Below, one piece after another: positions 9,564 to 19,344 of a stretch of 64,000 nt of DNA (its first letter is position 1; every line of letters begins with the position of its first letter). Made by a program: the position numbers and the translations under genes. Source of the stretch: Agapetus fuscipes (taxonomy: Eukaryota; Arthropoda; Insecta; Trichoptera; Glossosomatidae); NCBI GenBank assembly GCA_951799405.1, contig OX637345.1, positions 14,818,001 to 14,882,000 of the forward strand, in the 5' to 3' direction. The notes under the pieces are model-generated. The model was not told where the DNA came from. It did no database searches and saw nothing but the letters and a program-made list of their open reading frames with translations.

Positions 9564-9923
9564 CAAAAGAGTCACACAGGGAGCAATGGAGGGAGCCATG
9601 TTGGGTGACAGTTTGCGGGACAGACTCAGAAATGAGGACATAAGAGTCAGGACAAAGGTTTCCGATGTCATCAAGATGGCCGCAACCCTCAATAAGGCGA
9701 TGGGCGGGACATATCGCTCGCGATCCAGATAAAAAGTGCTGTGCTGGTGCCCAAGGACGGCAAAGCGTGGAGTTGGGCGCCCAAAGTTGCGTTGGCGTGA
9801 CGATGTTCAGAGAAGTGCAGGACTTGCCTGGATGCGGATCGCTCAGGATAGAAACGAATGGAAAATGCGAGAGGAGGCCTACGTCCAGGAGTGGACGATC
9901 AATACAGGCTGAAGAAGAAGAAG
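9564..9923 (+). mobile_element. LINE-c insertion with 11-bp target duplication
   Basis: A 360-bp 5'-truncated retrotransposon copy flanked by AAGCGCGAACT at 9553-9563 and 9924-9934. It encodes a broken RT C-terminus: 'AMLGDSLRDRLRNEDIRVRT', then in another frame 'VGRPKLRWRDDVQRSAG' and 'MRIAQDRNEWK'. It ends in a (GAA)n tail. The target-site duplication plus simple-repeat tail indicate target-primed reverse transcription. Confidence 0.93.
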
Positions 9924-10012
9924 AAGCGCGAACTACACGTGTTTGTTTGTGGGCATGCATTTGATATTAGCTTTAAATGTTAATATATCTTTGCAATTTA
10001 GATTATAGAAAT
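9924..10012 (+). repeat. CTTG repeat, right part
   Basis: Continues after the LINE-c insertion: GCGCGAACTACACGTGTTTG to TTTAGATTATAGAA. Confidence 0.9.
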
Positions 10013-10311
10013 ATTTATCTTAGCACTAAATTTCGAACTTAGCATCTTCTGATTCGCAGTCTTAACCATTCAGTCAAGTCAGTTTTAACCATTACACTAA
10101 CCACTTCTCGGTTATTTAACTATCCATGTTTCGCTCCATTTAACATTTTGCGTTGTTAAACATCCAGACACATGGATGTACATATATTAGAAATTAACAC
10201 CTAGGATCAAAGACAGAAGCGTTTTAACTTTAATGAAGTATGCGTGGGCAATACAAATGTAACATTCACTTCATTAAACTTTACTGCCTTCGGATGAAGA
10301 TATCTTAGGCG
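10013..10311. other. No recognised feature
   Basis: Contains a short complementary pair of AAACCTTAATGAAGT-type sequence near 10235-10275 but no family match. Confidence 0.35.
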
Positions 10312-10347
10312 ATGGCCGGTAGTCTAGTGGTTAACGCTTTAGGTAGG
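10312..10347 (+). mobile_element. SINE-B tRNA head fragment
   Basis: GGCCGGTAGTCTAGTGGTTA is the A-box part of the SINE-B head. It is truncated after about 35 bp. Confidence 0.6.
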
Positions 10348-10349
10348 TA

Positions 10350-10400
10350 GTGAGCTCTATAATCTATAATCTAAGTTGCAGAGATATATTAATGCTTATA
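10350..10400 (-). repeat. CTTG repeat, 3' tail
   Basis: CTATAATCTATAATCTAAG then GCAGAGATATATTAATG is the inverted 3' end of the (ATTATAG)-tailed subfamily. Confidence 0.75.
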
Positions 10401-10563
10401 GGATTCGTTGACTTTTAGGTTGGTATGAGGCTGACCACCCATTCTGTAAAAAATGATTCACTGCGCCAATGTCACCTTCCCTGAGACTGGTGTGACATTG
10501 GCAAAGTTAACCATTTTTTAAAGTATAAGTGGTCAGCCTCATACCAACCTTTAAGTCAAGGAA
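10401..10563. repeat. Head-to-head foldback of CTTG 5' ends
   Basis: Two 5' ends face each other: about 75 bp plus-oriented (from TCGTTGACTTTTAGG) and about 80 bp minus-oriented (ending TTTAAGTCAAGGAA), separated by about 14 bp. The result is a large, almost perfect hairpin. Confidence 0.88.
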
Positions 10564-10696
10564 GCTAGTTTCCCCTAAATGCAAAACGAAACGCATCAGA
10601 TGCGCTATTCTGCTAAAGTCCTTACGATCTTAAGGCGACGAGCTTGCGATTCGTGTCCAAAACTAGTCGGGAGCGCTAGCACTTGCGAAAGAACTC

Positions 10697-10930
10697 GGCT
10701 GGTATGCGGCTGACCACTCATGCTGTAGAAAATGGTTCACTTTGCCAATGTCACCCCTGTTTCAGGGAAGGTTGGCAGCAGTTGCAGGGTGTATGCTCAT
10801 TTGAGATTTGGTTTTTATGTTGTATGCGCAAGCGCGAACTTGTACGTGTCTGCTTGTGAGAATGCATGTAATGTGAATCCCCAATGTTACACATCTTTGC
10901 AACTTAGATTAGATAAGATTAGATTAGACG
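10697..10930 (+). repeat. CTTG repeat
   Basis: Lacks the first 20 bp. It carries the GCGGCTGACCAC/GTGTATGCTCATTTGAG subfamily variants and ends TTAGATTAGATAAGATTAG. Confidence 0.88.
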
Positions 10931-10995
10931 GGAAATCATTTCTGAAAACCTTGGTGGGGATCGAGCTCTAACCCTTCAGAGATATCGACCGGACT
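10931..10995 (-). mobile_element. SINE-A head fragment
   Basis: GGGAAATCATTTCTG, then a GGGGATCGAGCTCTAACCC-type degraded B box and ATATCGACCGGAC, in reverse. Confidence 0.6.
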
Positions 10996-11122
10996 ATAAC
11001 GGATGTTATCTATTGAATTTACAAAAAGCGATTAAATTTAGAACTAAGCTCCTACAAATTAAACACTATTAAACTAGATAAGCTCGGTGCAAGGTTTTAT
11101 GACTTACGTTCTGTCGGTGGCA

Positions 11123-11356
11123 TGTTAGAACGGCACAGTGACAAAACGGCACAGTGACAAAACGACACTTGACAGAACAAAACATGACAGAACAACACAA
11201 TTACAATGCATTACATGATAAGACATCACTGTGACAAAACAACGCAGAAAATAAATCACTTTGATAAAACATCACATGGCTCTCTTGTGTTGTTGTGTCG
11301 TTTTATCACTGTGTCGTCGTCATGTGTCGTTATGTCATGTTTCGTTATGTCTTATC
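11123..11356. repeat. Dispersed copies of the 15-bp minisatellite motif
   Basis: GAACGGCACAGTGACAAAAC-type and ACTTGACAGAACAAA units run forward at 11125-11275. Inverted units (GTCATGTGTCGTTATGTCATG-like) run at 11295-11350. The same motif forms the long array at 34103-34855. Confidence 0.7.
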
Positions 11357-11587
11357 TAATCTAATCTAAGTTACAAAGATATGTAACATTTGGGGATTCA
11401 CATCATATGCATTTTCTCAAGTAAAGACGTATAACATGTGGACTTACAATATAAAAGGTCAAATCTCAAATGAACATACACCCTGAAACTCTTGCTGAAC
11501 TTCCCTGAAACAGGGGTGACATTGAAAAAGTAAGCCATTTTAAACAGCATGAGTGGTCAGCCGCATACCCACCTATAAATCGAGGAA
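11357..11587 (-). repeat. CTTG repeat
   Basis: Inverted full copy: AATCTAATCTAAGTTACAAAG to AACCCACCTATAAATCGAGGAA-like 5' end with small changes. Confidence 0.85.
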
Positions 11588-11681
11588 CATACACAACAAA
11601 TTACATTTTTAAAATCGACAAATCATAAGTATATGTCATGTATCGTTTTGTCGCTGTGTTTCAGAAATGATTTCCCGTCTA

Positions 11682-11937
11682 ATCTAATCTAATCTAAGTT
11701 GCAAAGATATGCAACATTGGGGATACACATTACATGCATTCTCACAAGCAGACATGTACAAGTTCGCGCTTGCGCATGCCGCATGTGAACCTACAACATA
11801 AATACCAAATCTCAAATAAACATACACCCTAAAACTCTTGCCGACCTTCCCTGAAACAGGGGTGACATTGGCAAAGTGAACCATTTTCAACAGCATGGGT
11901 GGTCAGCCGCATACCAGCCTATAAGTCGAGGAACATA
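11682..11937 (-). repeat. CTTG repeat
   Basis: Inverted full-length copy from (AATCT)n to CTATAAGTCGAGGAAC. It is nearly identical in structure to the copy at 11357-11587 and is followed by the same AACATACACAACAAATTAC flank. Confidence 0.9.
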
Positions 11938-12010
11938 CACAACAAATTACATTTTTTAAATCAACAAGTAATAATATGTACATGTCATGTGTCGTTTTGT
12001 CACTGTGTCG

Positions 12011-12409
12011 TCCTAACTTAGAACCGTTCCGTCTACGCCATCAGAATGCGCCTCAATTTCCAGCATAACTAGAGGCAAGGCTGGTCTCAAGAACTAGCGT
12101 AGCATAAAAAGAACTCGACTAAGGCCAGATAGAAATGAGGTTTTCAAGTAAAGAGCGCAAAAAATAAACCTCTGGCTTTTTCATCTCTACGCTTGTCGGC
12201 GAGAGACTGCACAGTTAGAGATGGGTGGAGTACTTACTTTTTTAGAATATTTAAATTTCATATTTTTGAAAGAGAACTTTATTTGTTTAGTTTTCAAGGT
12301 TCATTTGTGAGTTTTTTTTTTAAAGATTTGAATGGTTTGAATATGAACGCAAGCTGGAAAAGGGTTCTGAAAGAGAAATGTTTTTTTAAAAAAACATTTT
12401 TTTTAAGTA
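12011..12409. other. No recognised feature
   Basis: No repeat family or exon recognised. A poly-T/poly-A imperfect foldback lies at about 12380-12410. Confidence 0.35.
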
Positions 12410-12700
12410 TATGTCCAGTTGATAGCTCAGTTCGTAGAGTGCTTGCATTACATGCTGAGAGCTCAGACTCGAATCCCACCAAGGGTGTCAGAAATGATTT
12501 GTATATTTCAAACCCAAAATGCAAGGTTTACTCAGTCTTCACGAGAAATGGGTATCAAGGGGCTGGGAGCTGGAAAACCTCCACTCCAACTGAGGTGGTG
12601 AGCGTAAGGCTGGTCCCCTTTCTTGTATAAATGAATAGGCTCCGCTCGCCACATACGACCCCTTCGGAGAAAACGTGGTAAAAAGTTATGCTATGTGTGT
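12410..12700 (+). mobile_element. SINE-A, nearly complete
   Basis: tRNA-like head with A box GATAGCTCAGTTCGTAGAGT and B box GACTCGAATCCCACC, then the body CTCCAACTGAGGTGGTGAG and the 3' end TTATGCTATGTGTGTAGC. Confidence 0.9.
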
Positions 12701-12824
12701 AGCTTATAAGCGTGAATCCCTTCGAATTCGCAACAGTACAAAATAATGATTTTAAAATAGAAATACGAGGATTAGATAATTTTGTATGGAATTAATTGCG
12801 TCGCAGAAAAAAACGAGTTTCTCA

Positions 12825-12960
12825 ATGTTTCTTCGATGGCATAGCCAATGTCGTCAGGAGACTCGTCTTCTCAGTTCGTCTTTATCCGTTGAAGAAGAGA
12901 CTAGTGTCCTGATGACATCGGATACGACTTGGACGAACCGTTCAGAAACCAGTTTTTTTT
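12825..12960. repeat. Inverted pair of CTGANGA-hairpin modules
   Basis: On plus: GTCCTGATGACATCGGATAC then CGACTTGGACGAACC. On minus: TCTCCTGACGACATTGGC then GCCATCGAAGAAAC. Both have CTGANGA followed by a short hairpin and GAA, and together they make an imperfect palindrome. A related plus-strand module is at 50815-50865. Confidence 0.55.
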
Positions 12961-12978
12961 TTAGACAGTCCCACCCTG

Positions 12979-13188
12979 TTGGAGGGTTTCAGGTTGTACG
13001 TGCCAAATGACTATAATCGGGGACGAGGTCATGATTTATTTCATGTATCGATGAGTCCCACTGACGTCTTGGCGCAACATCCTTTAACTCGGAGTGTTAA
13101 ACTCATTAACGAATCAAAGATTGACATATTTCAATATAATTTAGACACCTTTACATCCATGGTGAAAGAGTTCCTCCCAGCTTGTTGA
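12979..13188 (+). CDS. Unrecognised ORF fragment
   Basis: A 69-codon open frame with a fairly normal amino-acid mix and local GC above its surroundings, ending at a TGA. It contains 'YNRGRGHDLFHVSMSPTDVL' and 'DIFQYNLDTFTSMVKEF'. I do not recognise the family. It lies directly after the inverted CTGANGA pair, so it may be a remnant of a retroelement ORF. It could equally be a chance frame; the ATG is not supported by anything upstream. Confidence 0.25.
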   Translation: MEGFRLYVPNDYNRGRGHDLFHVSMSPTDVLAQHPLTRSVKLINESKIDIFQYNLDTFTSMVKEFLPAC

Positions 13189-13311
13189 TGGCTGTGAGGG
13201 TGCACTGTAATTAGGGTGACCTGTTGTGCACCATCAAAAAAATGTAATATTAGTCATGAAAACCTTGCAAACAAAACTAAAGGAAGAATACAAAAACTAT
13301 ATAAAAAAGAA

Positions 13312-13492
13312 ACTGTAGTTTACAGCTCAGTTGTTAGAACGCTTTTGTTCAAAGCCAGGTCAGGGTTCGATTCCCTGCACTATGTCAAAAATAATATCCC
13401 GTTTAAGTGTTTCTTTCAAATTTAAAATTATAATGCCGACGAGGTTGTCTCAGCCTTCACAAGAAATGAGAACATGCCCCACCCCGGAAACA
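13312..13492 (+). mobile_element. SINE-A, diverged and 3' truncated
   Basis: TTTACAGCTCAGTTGTTAGA (A box) and CAGGGTTCGATTCCCTGC (B box) followed by CCGTTTAAGTGTTTCTTTC. It stops at CACCCCGGAAAC. Confidence 0.8.
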
Positions 13493-13512
13493 TTGTAAGT
13501 GTGAGCCCCTTC

Positions 13513-13629
13513 TAAATCTAAGCTGTTGAGATTCATATGAAACGCATTCCCACAAGCAGACACGTATAAGATCGCGCTAACACATGCCGCATGTGAACCT
13601 ACAATATAAAACCCCAATCTCAAATGAAC
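13513..13629 (-). repeat. CTTG repeat, left part, split by the Gypsy element
   Basis: Inverted copy that reaches CTCAAATGAAC and is broken by the LTR. It resumes at 19345 with GAACATAATCCCTGCAACTC. GAAC (13626-13629 and 19345-19348) is the duplicated target. Confidence 0.93.
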
Positions 13630-13885
13630 TGTGAGGGTTTTTCTTCTGTCCTGCTGATTGACACAATTAATAATTAACAGCCACTTTAATATGTTTATTT
13701 TTATTCCTTTCACAATGTATACACAATAAACCACAGCACAATATTAATTATAACAAAATTCACATGCTTCTGGCTCTCACGCCAGGCAAGCTTCTCTCCT
13801 CTTTCTGCCTTCCTTTGTTTTCCTTTTCATTCAAATTCAAATCTCATGTTCCATTTTACCTAACAAACAAATCCATCTCGTTACA
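13630..13885 (-). repeat. 3' LTR of Gypsy element
   Basis: 256 bp, bounded by TG...CA, and identical by eye along its length to 19089-19344. On the element's strand it carries AATAAA-type signals in a GGAATAAAAATAAAC stretch. Confidence 0.97.
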
Positions 13886-13910
13886 ATACACCTCCTTCCT
13901 CTCATAAAAA
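13886..13910 (-). promoter_or_regulatory. Polypurine tract
   Basis: On the minus strand, GAGAGGAAGGAGGTGTAT lies immediately before the 3' LTR, the expected position for the plus-strand DNA primer. Confidence 0.85.
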
Positions 13911-14536
13911 AAAAAAACATTCCCAATTTTTTTTTTTTTTCTTTTACAATGAGTAAATAATGTATCATAATGCTCAGCCGGCGCCACATATTTTGTTTTA
14001 TTTTAAGGATAAATTTCAAAAATATGAAAATAAAAAAAAACCTGTTTCTGATACATTATTCAGTCATTAATACCTTTTTTAACAATACCAATTATTTTCA
14101 TACTAAAATTAATATATATTTTTTTTTTTTAACACAAATTTCATATTCAATATTATAAACAAATATTTGTTTTTTTTTAAATACTTAATTCAACAATTCA
14201 AAATAATCAAATAACAATACATAATAAACATTCACCAGTTTATTAATCAATTCATTAAAATAACTTTTTTTTTTTTAAACATGTATCACATCTTTCCCAA
14301 TATTTAAATTTATTTCAAATTTATTTTTCATTAATAAATTTATCAGTCCATCATTTTTTTTTTTAAAAAACTTTACCTTCATATGTAATACTTTGTTTAA
14401 TTTATGTTTCATACCTTCATTCATGCAATATTTCATAATTCATTCTTTCACTGATCACTTTTATATCAACTTTCACCGTATCATTCATCACCTCAAATTT
14501 TTCATACACATGAAAATATGTTTTTTTTTTTTTTTT
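13911..14536 (-). other. Gypsy 3' noncoding region
   Basis: About 630 bp between the gag-pol stop and the polypurine tract. It is extremely AT-rich, with around ten long poly-T runs on the plus strand and no open frame. Confidence 0.75.
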
Positions 14537-17500
14537 TTAATCTAATTTGATTATGTCCTTGATGTGATATTTATTTATAACATTTGTGTCTATATCTTTT
14601 AATACATAGACTATCTTGCTAACTTTCTTTTCTATTCTGGCTTTGACAAATTTTGGAGCCAACTTTGTACAGAAGTATTTCCCTGCATTTGATTGTATGA
14701 AATTTTTACGCCATACAATATCCCCTTGATCATAGACACGATTTGATCTACCTTTATTATAATAATTTGCATTTTTATTATATGCATCCCATAAATTTTC
14801 TGTTACAATTTTGTATAATGTGTTTAATTCCTTCATTTTATCTTTATGCAAATCTCTATATTTATCTAATTCTTCCTTTGATTCTATTTCATCATTTACT
14901 ATTTCACCATGAATTTCACCATTTAGTACAATCTCCCTACCTCTTGCTAATACATTAGGTGTGTATCCTGTTGCTAAATTGACTGTATTATTTATTATGC
15001 TTTGTACTGAATCTAAGAAAGTATCCCATTTTCTTTGTTCATTTTCAACAAAAATAGCTAATGTGTATCCTATTGTTCTATTATATGTCTCTACATTATT
15101 GCACATGGGAGTATATAAAGTTGTATAAAATATTTTCTGTACTCCATATGAGTACATAAAATCTTTAAATGCATTAGACTTTAAATTCTTTCCATTATCT
15201 GTTATTATCGTTTGCGGTACTCCTTCTGTTAAAAATATTTTATTTTCTATTAATTTTACTATTTCTTCTGTAGTTGCTCTTCTTAAAGGAAATAACCAAC
15301 AATATTTGGTAAAAACATCTATTATTGATAATATATGTATATAGCCCGTACTTGATTTTGGTAATGGTCCTATCAAATCAATACTCAACATTTTTAACGG
15401 TCTATCCACTCTTTTTCTATTTTCCATTTTTCCTGCTGGAGGTAAATTATTCGGCTTATACATTTTACATTTTTGACATTTATTTATAAAACTTTTTATA
15501 TCTGCATACATATTTTTCCAATAGTAACATCTTGATATGTATTTATAAGTTTTAAAAATACCTACATGTCCATTATCATGATGATTCTTTATTATAGTTA
15601 ATCTATTGTCTATAATAGGTATCTCTTTCCAATTATATTCCTCTGTGAAAGGATTATCATCATTTATTAGTTTAAATAATTTATTATCTACCATTTTGAA
15701 TTTTTTGTATTTGTGTGGTGTTTTTGTACATCCTTCTGCGATATTATTATACCAAGGATCTGCAATATTTGAATTTATTACTTCCATTTCTTTAGTACCA
15801 GGAATCCTAGATAATACATCTGGCACTGTATGTTCTTTCCCTTTTCTATGCTCAATCTCAAATTCATACTGTGAAAGTCTCATGGCCCATCTTGCTAATC
15901 TACCTGTTGGATTTGATATTTTATTCAAGAATTTTAATGCCATATGATCAGTTATTACCTTGAATTTCATCCCATCTAGATAAGATCGAAAATGTTCAAT
16001 TGACTCTACAATGGCAAGAAGCTCACGTTCTGATGTCGAATAGTTTTGTTCTCTAACTGTCAAACTTCTTGAAAAATATGCTATTGGCTTTTCGGACCCA
16101 TTGATATTTTGGTTTAATACTGAAGCTACTTGATTTTTACTGGCATCAGTGTGTAAAAAAAAATCTTTTGTGAAATCCGGACATATTAATACAGGGGCTG
16201 TGCTTAAGGCTAATTTTAAATTATTAAATGCATCCTCAGATTCTTTTGACCAATTAAAATTGTTCTGACCTTTTTTACCTCTCAATAATTTATTTAGTGG
16301 ATATGATATCTCACTGCAGTTTCGTATAACTTTTCTATAAAATCCTACCAAACCTAAAAACATTCGTAGTTGTTTTAAATTTTTCGGTGAAGGATATTCC
16401 TCTATAATCTTGACTTTATTTGAATCTGGCCTTAATCCATTTTCATCAATAATGTATCCCAAATATTTTAAACTATCTTTGCAAAATTCACATTTTGAAA
16501 ATTTTACCGTTAACCCTGCTTCTTGTAATATATTTTTAACTTGTTTTAATAAATTTAAATGTGAATTGAAATCTTCGTTAATAATAATTAAGTCATCGAT
16601 ATAACAAAATATGTTAGTATCAAATTTAGGTCCAAATAATTTGTCTAATAAACGCTGTGTTTCAGAACTTGAATTTTTTAAACCGAACGGCATTTTTGTG
16701 AATTGAAACAACCCTCTATTTGGTACGACGAAGGCAGTTTTTTCTTTGGACGATTCTTCTAGTGGAATTTGCCAAAACGCCTTGCTTAAATCTATTGAAG
16801 AGATATATTTGGCATTTCGTAAATTTGCTAAAACTTGATTTAAATTTGGAATTGGATAGTTATCTCGTTTTGTTACTTCATTGAGTCTTCTAGAGTCCAA
16901 ACAAAATCTAGGCGTTCCATCCTTTTTAATTACAATCACAACAGGACTGGACCACGAAGATTTGGATTGTTCAACTATACCTTCTTTTAACATTTTATCT
17001 AACTCTGTGTTAACCTGTCTCTGTCTTGCTGGACTGAGTGGATAATACTTTTGTTTTATTGGAGGACCTTCTGTCTGAATTCTGTGTTCAATGAGGTTTG
17101 TGCATCCTAAGCCTATTTTTTCATAAGAGATGTCCTTGAAATCATTTTCTATTGTTTTTAATTGCTGTAATTGGTTATCTGTTAATTTAGTTCTATTTGT
17201 AATTTTACCTAATTCACTAATATTTTTGCTATTTGAATATGTAATTTTACTTATTAAACTCGGTTCTAATTCAAATTTTATCCAAAAATCTATTCCAAAA
17301 ATTAAGTCTTGTTGTAAACCTTGTAAAACATAAAAATCTACATGTTTTATTTGATTGTCACATTTTACCTCTAAATTTATTTTACCAAGTATTTTTATAT
17401 TTTTACCATTTGCTAACGAGATACTTTCATGGGTTTTTATAATTTTGTAATTTCTTTGTAAAAAATAATCAAATGTTTTTTTATTGATTGCAGAAATAGA

Positions 17501-18628
17501 TGCACCTGAATCTAGTAAACCTGTAAAATTTTTGTTCTCAATATTTACTGTTAAAAATGGTCTTTTATCAAATTGTTTAGCAAAAATGAGTGGTGCAATT
17601 TGATAATTTTTATTAAAAATTTGAATGAAATTAAGCCAGCTCTTCATTTCTGATTTTTGTGTTTGTACTGAAGGCCGACTATCTACAAGTTTTTTTGAAT
17701 TACTATTGTATGTCGTATTTGTTCTGTTTTGTATATTTATATTTCTGTTCATTTTTGTTTTGTCTGTATAATCACTTTTTTTATTTTTAACAAAACAATC
17801 TTTTTGTACATGTCCTGTACGCTTACATGAGTAACAGATTACTGTGTGTTTTTTAAAATTTCCATTTTTTATAAAACAATTTCTTTCCACATGCCCTCTT
17901 TTATTACAATAGTGGCATACTATATTATTTGTGAAACTTCTACATTTATTCTGTATGTAATCTAATTTTCTATTTTTAGTCCAACAATCTATTTCATCAT
18001 GTCCTAATTTATTACAAAAATTGCATTTTTGCATTACATTTTTCTCTTTTATGTCATTCATTACATTTAAATTCTTACATTCATTAAATTTGAAAAATGA
18101 TTCAAACTTGCTACATATTGTAGATAATTCCTCTGTATTTTTAATTTCAGATGTTGTCAGTAAAGTTGCATATTTTTCTGACAATCCATGAATTATTATG
18201 TCCATAAGTTCTTTATCATGCATTCTTTTATTTAATAAATTATTTTTGGATTTGACCTTTAAAATATAAACAGATGCATTATCATGACCTTGTACCATAT
18301 TTAAAATTTCTAACTTAAGATTCCTTTGAAAGTCATATTTTTCAAATTGTTGTAAGAATTTGGTTTTAAAAATTTTCCAATCAAATTCACAGTTAATTGC
18401 TCTGTACCAAGTTAACGGAAAATCTGTTAAAAATATAGGCATACACTCTACCAAATAATCTAATTTTAATTTGTAGACTTTGGCTAATTCTTCTAACCTT
18501 ATTATAAATTCATTTGGTTCACTTTCACCATTAAAAGATATTTTTAATTTGAGAGGATCAAAATTTATGGACTCCATTGTGTTACTTTCTAAATCCTTTT
18601 TATTATTTATTTTTTTAGATTTCGTCAT
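14537..18628 (-). CDS. Gag-Pol polyprotein of the Gypsy element
   Basis: One 1363-residue frame with no stops or frameshifts. The gag-like N-terminus (about 1-200) is followed by three CCHC zinc knuckles at about residues 202, 235 and 265, each C-x2-C-x4-H-x4-C. The aspartic protease has DSGAS at about 373. The reverse transcriptase carries FCLDSRRLN near 574 and the catalytic YIDD at about 676. RNase H has HTDAS near 828 and TSERELLAIVE. The integrase has an HH-CC zinc site starting near 1013 and a catalytic triad with Asp near 1084, Asp near 1144 and a Glu 36 residues further (D,D35E). All key residues are present, so the protein looks functional. Fusion of gag and pol in one frame means no frameshift is needed. 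Three knuckles is more than most relatives carry. The methionine chosen is the first in the frame and lies about 460 nt inside the 5' LTR. Confidence 0.97.
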   Translation of the reverse strand: MTKSKKINNKKDLESNTMESINFDPLKLKISFNGESEPNEFIIRLEELAKVYKLKLDYLVECMPIFLTDFPLTWYRAINCEFDWKIFKTKFLQQFEKYDFQRNLKLEILNMVQGHDNASVYILKVKSKNNLLNKRMHDKELMDIIIHGLSEKYATLLTTSEIKNTEELSTICSKFESFFKFNECKNLNVMNDIKEKNVMQKCNFCNKLGHDEIDCWTKNRKLDYIQNKCRSFTNNIVCHYCNKRGHVERNCFIKNGNFKKHTVICYSCKRTGHVQKDCFVKNKKSDYTDKTKMNRNINIQNRTNTTYNSNSKKLVDSRPSVQTQKSEMKSWLNFIQIFNKNYQIAPLIFAKQFDKRPFLTVNIENKNFTGLLDSGASISAINKKTFDYFLQRNYKIIKTHESISLANGKNIKILGKINLEVKCDNQIKHVDFYVLQGLQQDLIFGIDFWIKFELEPSLISKITYSNSKNISELGKITNRTKLTDNQLQQLKTIENDFKDISYEKIGLGCTNLIEHRIQTEGPPIKQKYYPLSPARQRQVNTELDKMLKEGIVEQSKSSWSSPVVIVIKKDGTPRFCLDSRRLNEVTKRDNYPIPNLNQVLANLRNAKYISSIDLSKAFWQIPLEESSKEKTAFVVPNRGLFQFTKMPFGLKNSSSETQRLLDKLFGPKFDTNIFCYIDDLIIINEDFNSHLNLLKQVKNILQEAGLTVKFSKCEFCKDSLKYLGYIIDENGLRPDSNKVKIIEEYPSPKNLKQLRMFLGLVGFYRKVIRNCSEISYPLNKLLRGKKGQNNFNWSKESEDAFNNLKLALSTAPVLICPDFTKDFFLHTDASKNQVASVLNQNINGSEKPIAYFSRSLTVREQNYSTSERELLAIVESIEHFRSYLDGMKFKVITDHMALKFLNKISNPTGRLARWAMRLSQYEFEIEHRKGKEHTVPDVLSRIPGTKEMEVINSNIADPWYNNIAEGCTKTPHKYKKFKMVDNKLFKLINDDNPFTEEYNWKEIPIIDNRLTIIKNHHDNGHVGIFKTYKYISRCYYWKNMYADIKSFINKCQKCKMYKPNNLPPAGKMENRKRVDRPLKMLSIDLIGPLPKSSTGYIHILSIIDVFTKYCWLFPLRRATTEEIVKLIENKIFLTEGVPQTIITDNGKNLKSNAFKDFMYSYGVQKIFYTTLYTPMCNNVETYNRTIGYTLAIFVENEQRKWDTFLDSVQSIINNTVNLATGYTPNVLARGREIVLNGEIHGEIVNDEIESKEELDKYRDLHKDKMKELNTLYKIVTENLWDAYNKNANYYNKGRSNRVYDQGDIVWRKNFIQSNAGKYFCTKLAPKFVKARIEKKVSKIVYVLKDIDTNVINKYHIKDIIKLD

Positions 18629-19072
18629 TTGCTGTATATTTTCAATTTGTGTAATGAGAAAAAATCATTTCATCTCAAAAAAATTTCATACAAATTAAAT
18701 ATAACACCATCTATATATATTTATCTAAACTGATTTGAAACAAACTGGTTCATATCCATTCTTCATTCTCCCGCGACGTTCGATTTTTAAATGTTCATTT
18801 CTTCCGAACGTAGGTAGGTAATTTGAATTCTCTTGCCTTCAATATTTTCAAAACAGCGTTTCAAATCTTGTAATTTCTTGTTGTTAAATTGTATAAGTTG
18901 ATGCCTTCAATAGCTTTTAAACGTGTTGATGCTTTCACAATCATAAATCTGTTCAATTTTAATTATTTCATATATTGTATTGTTTTCAATGTCATTTATT
19001 GGAATCGAATGTCATTTGTTTGTGTTTGAGAAAATTTTCTTCATAGGAATTTCATTTACAGATTTTTCTTTT

Positions 19073-19085
19073 ACGTTGGGCGCCA
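19073..19085 (-). promoter_or_regulatory. Primer-binding site
   Basis: On the minus strand, TGGCGCCCAACGT begins three bases after the 5' LTR. It matches the TGG...-type tRNA 3'-end complements used by Ty3/Gypsy elements. The tRNA species was not identified. Confidence 0.85.
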
Positions 19086-19088
19086 AAA

Positions 19089-19344
19089 TGTGAGGGTTTT
19101 TCTTCTGTCCTGCTGATTGACACAATTAATAATTAACAGCCACTTTAATATGTTTATTTTTATTCCTTTCACAATGTATACACAATAAACCACAGCACAA
19201 TATTAATTATAACAAAATTCACATGCTTCTGGCTCTCACGCCAGGCAAGCTTCTCTCCTCTTTCTGCCTTCCTTTGTTTTCCTTTTCATTCAAATTCAAA
19301 TCTCATGTTCCATTTTACCTAACAAACAAATCCATCTCGTTACA
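19089..19344 (-). repeat. 5' LTR of Gypsy element
   Basis: 256 bp, TG...CA ends, identical by eye to the 3' LTR. Confidence 0.97.

Larger units (their letters stand above)
13630..19344 (-). mobile_element. Ty3/Gypsy LTR retrotransposon, apparently intact
   Basis: A 5715-bp element with identical 256-bp LTRs (13630-13885 and 19089-19344) and a 4-bp GAAC target duplication. A primer-binding site adjoins the 5' LTR, a purine-rich tract adjoins the 3' LTR, and one uninterrupted gag-pol frame lies between. Protease, RT, RNase H and integrase in that order place it in Ty3/Gypsy. No env-like frame is present. LTR identity implies a very recent insertion. Confidence 0.97.

Noticed and set aside
13886..14536. 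Possible env gene in the Gypsy element
   Set aside because: The 650-bp region after pol has no open frame and is dominated by homopolymer runs.
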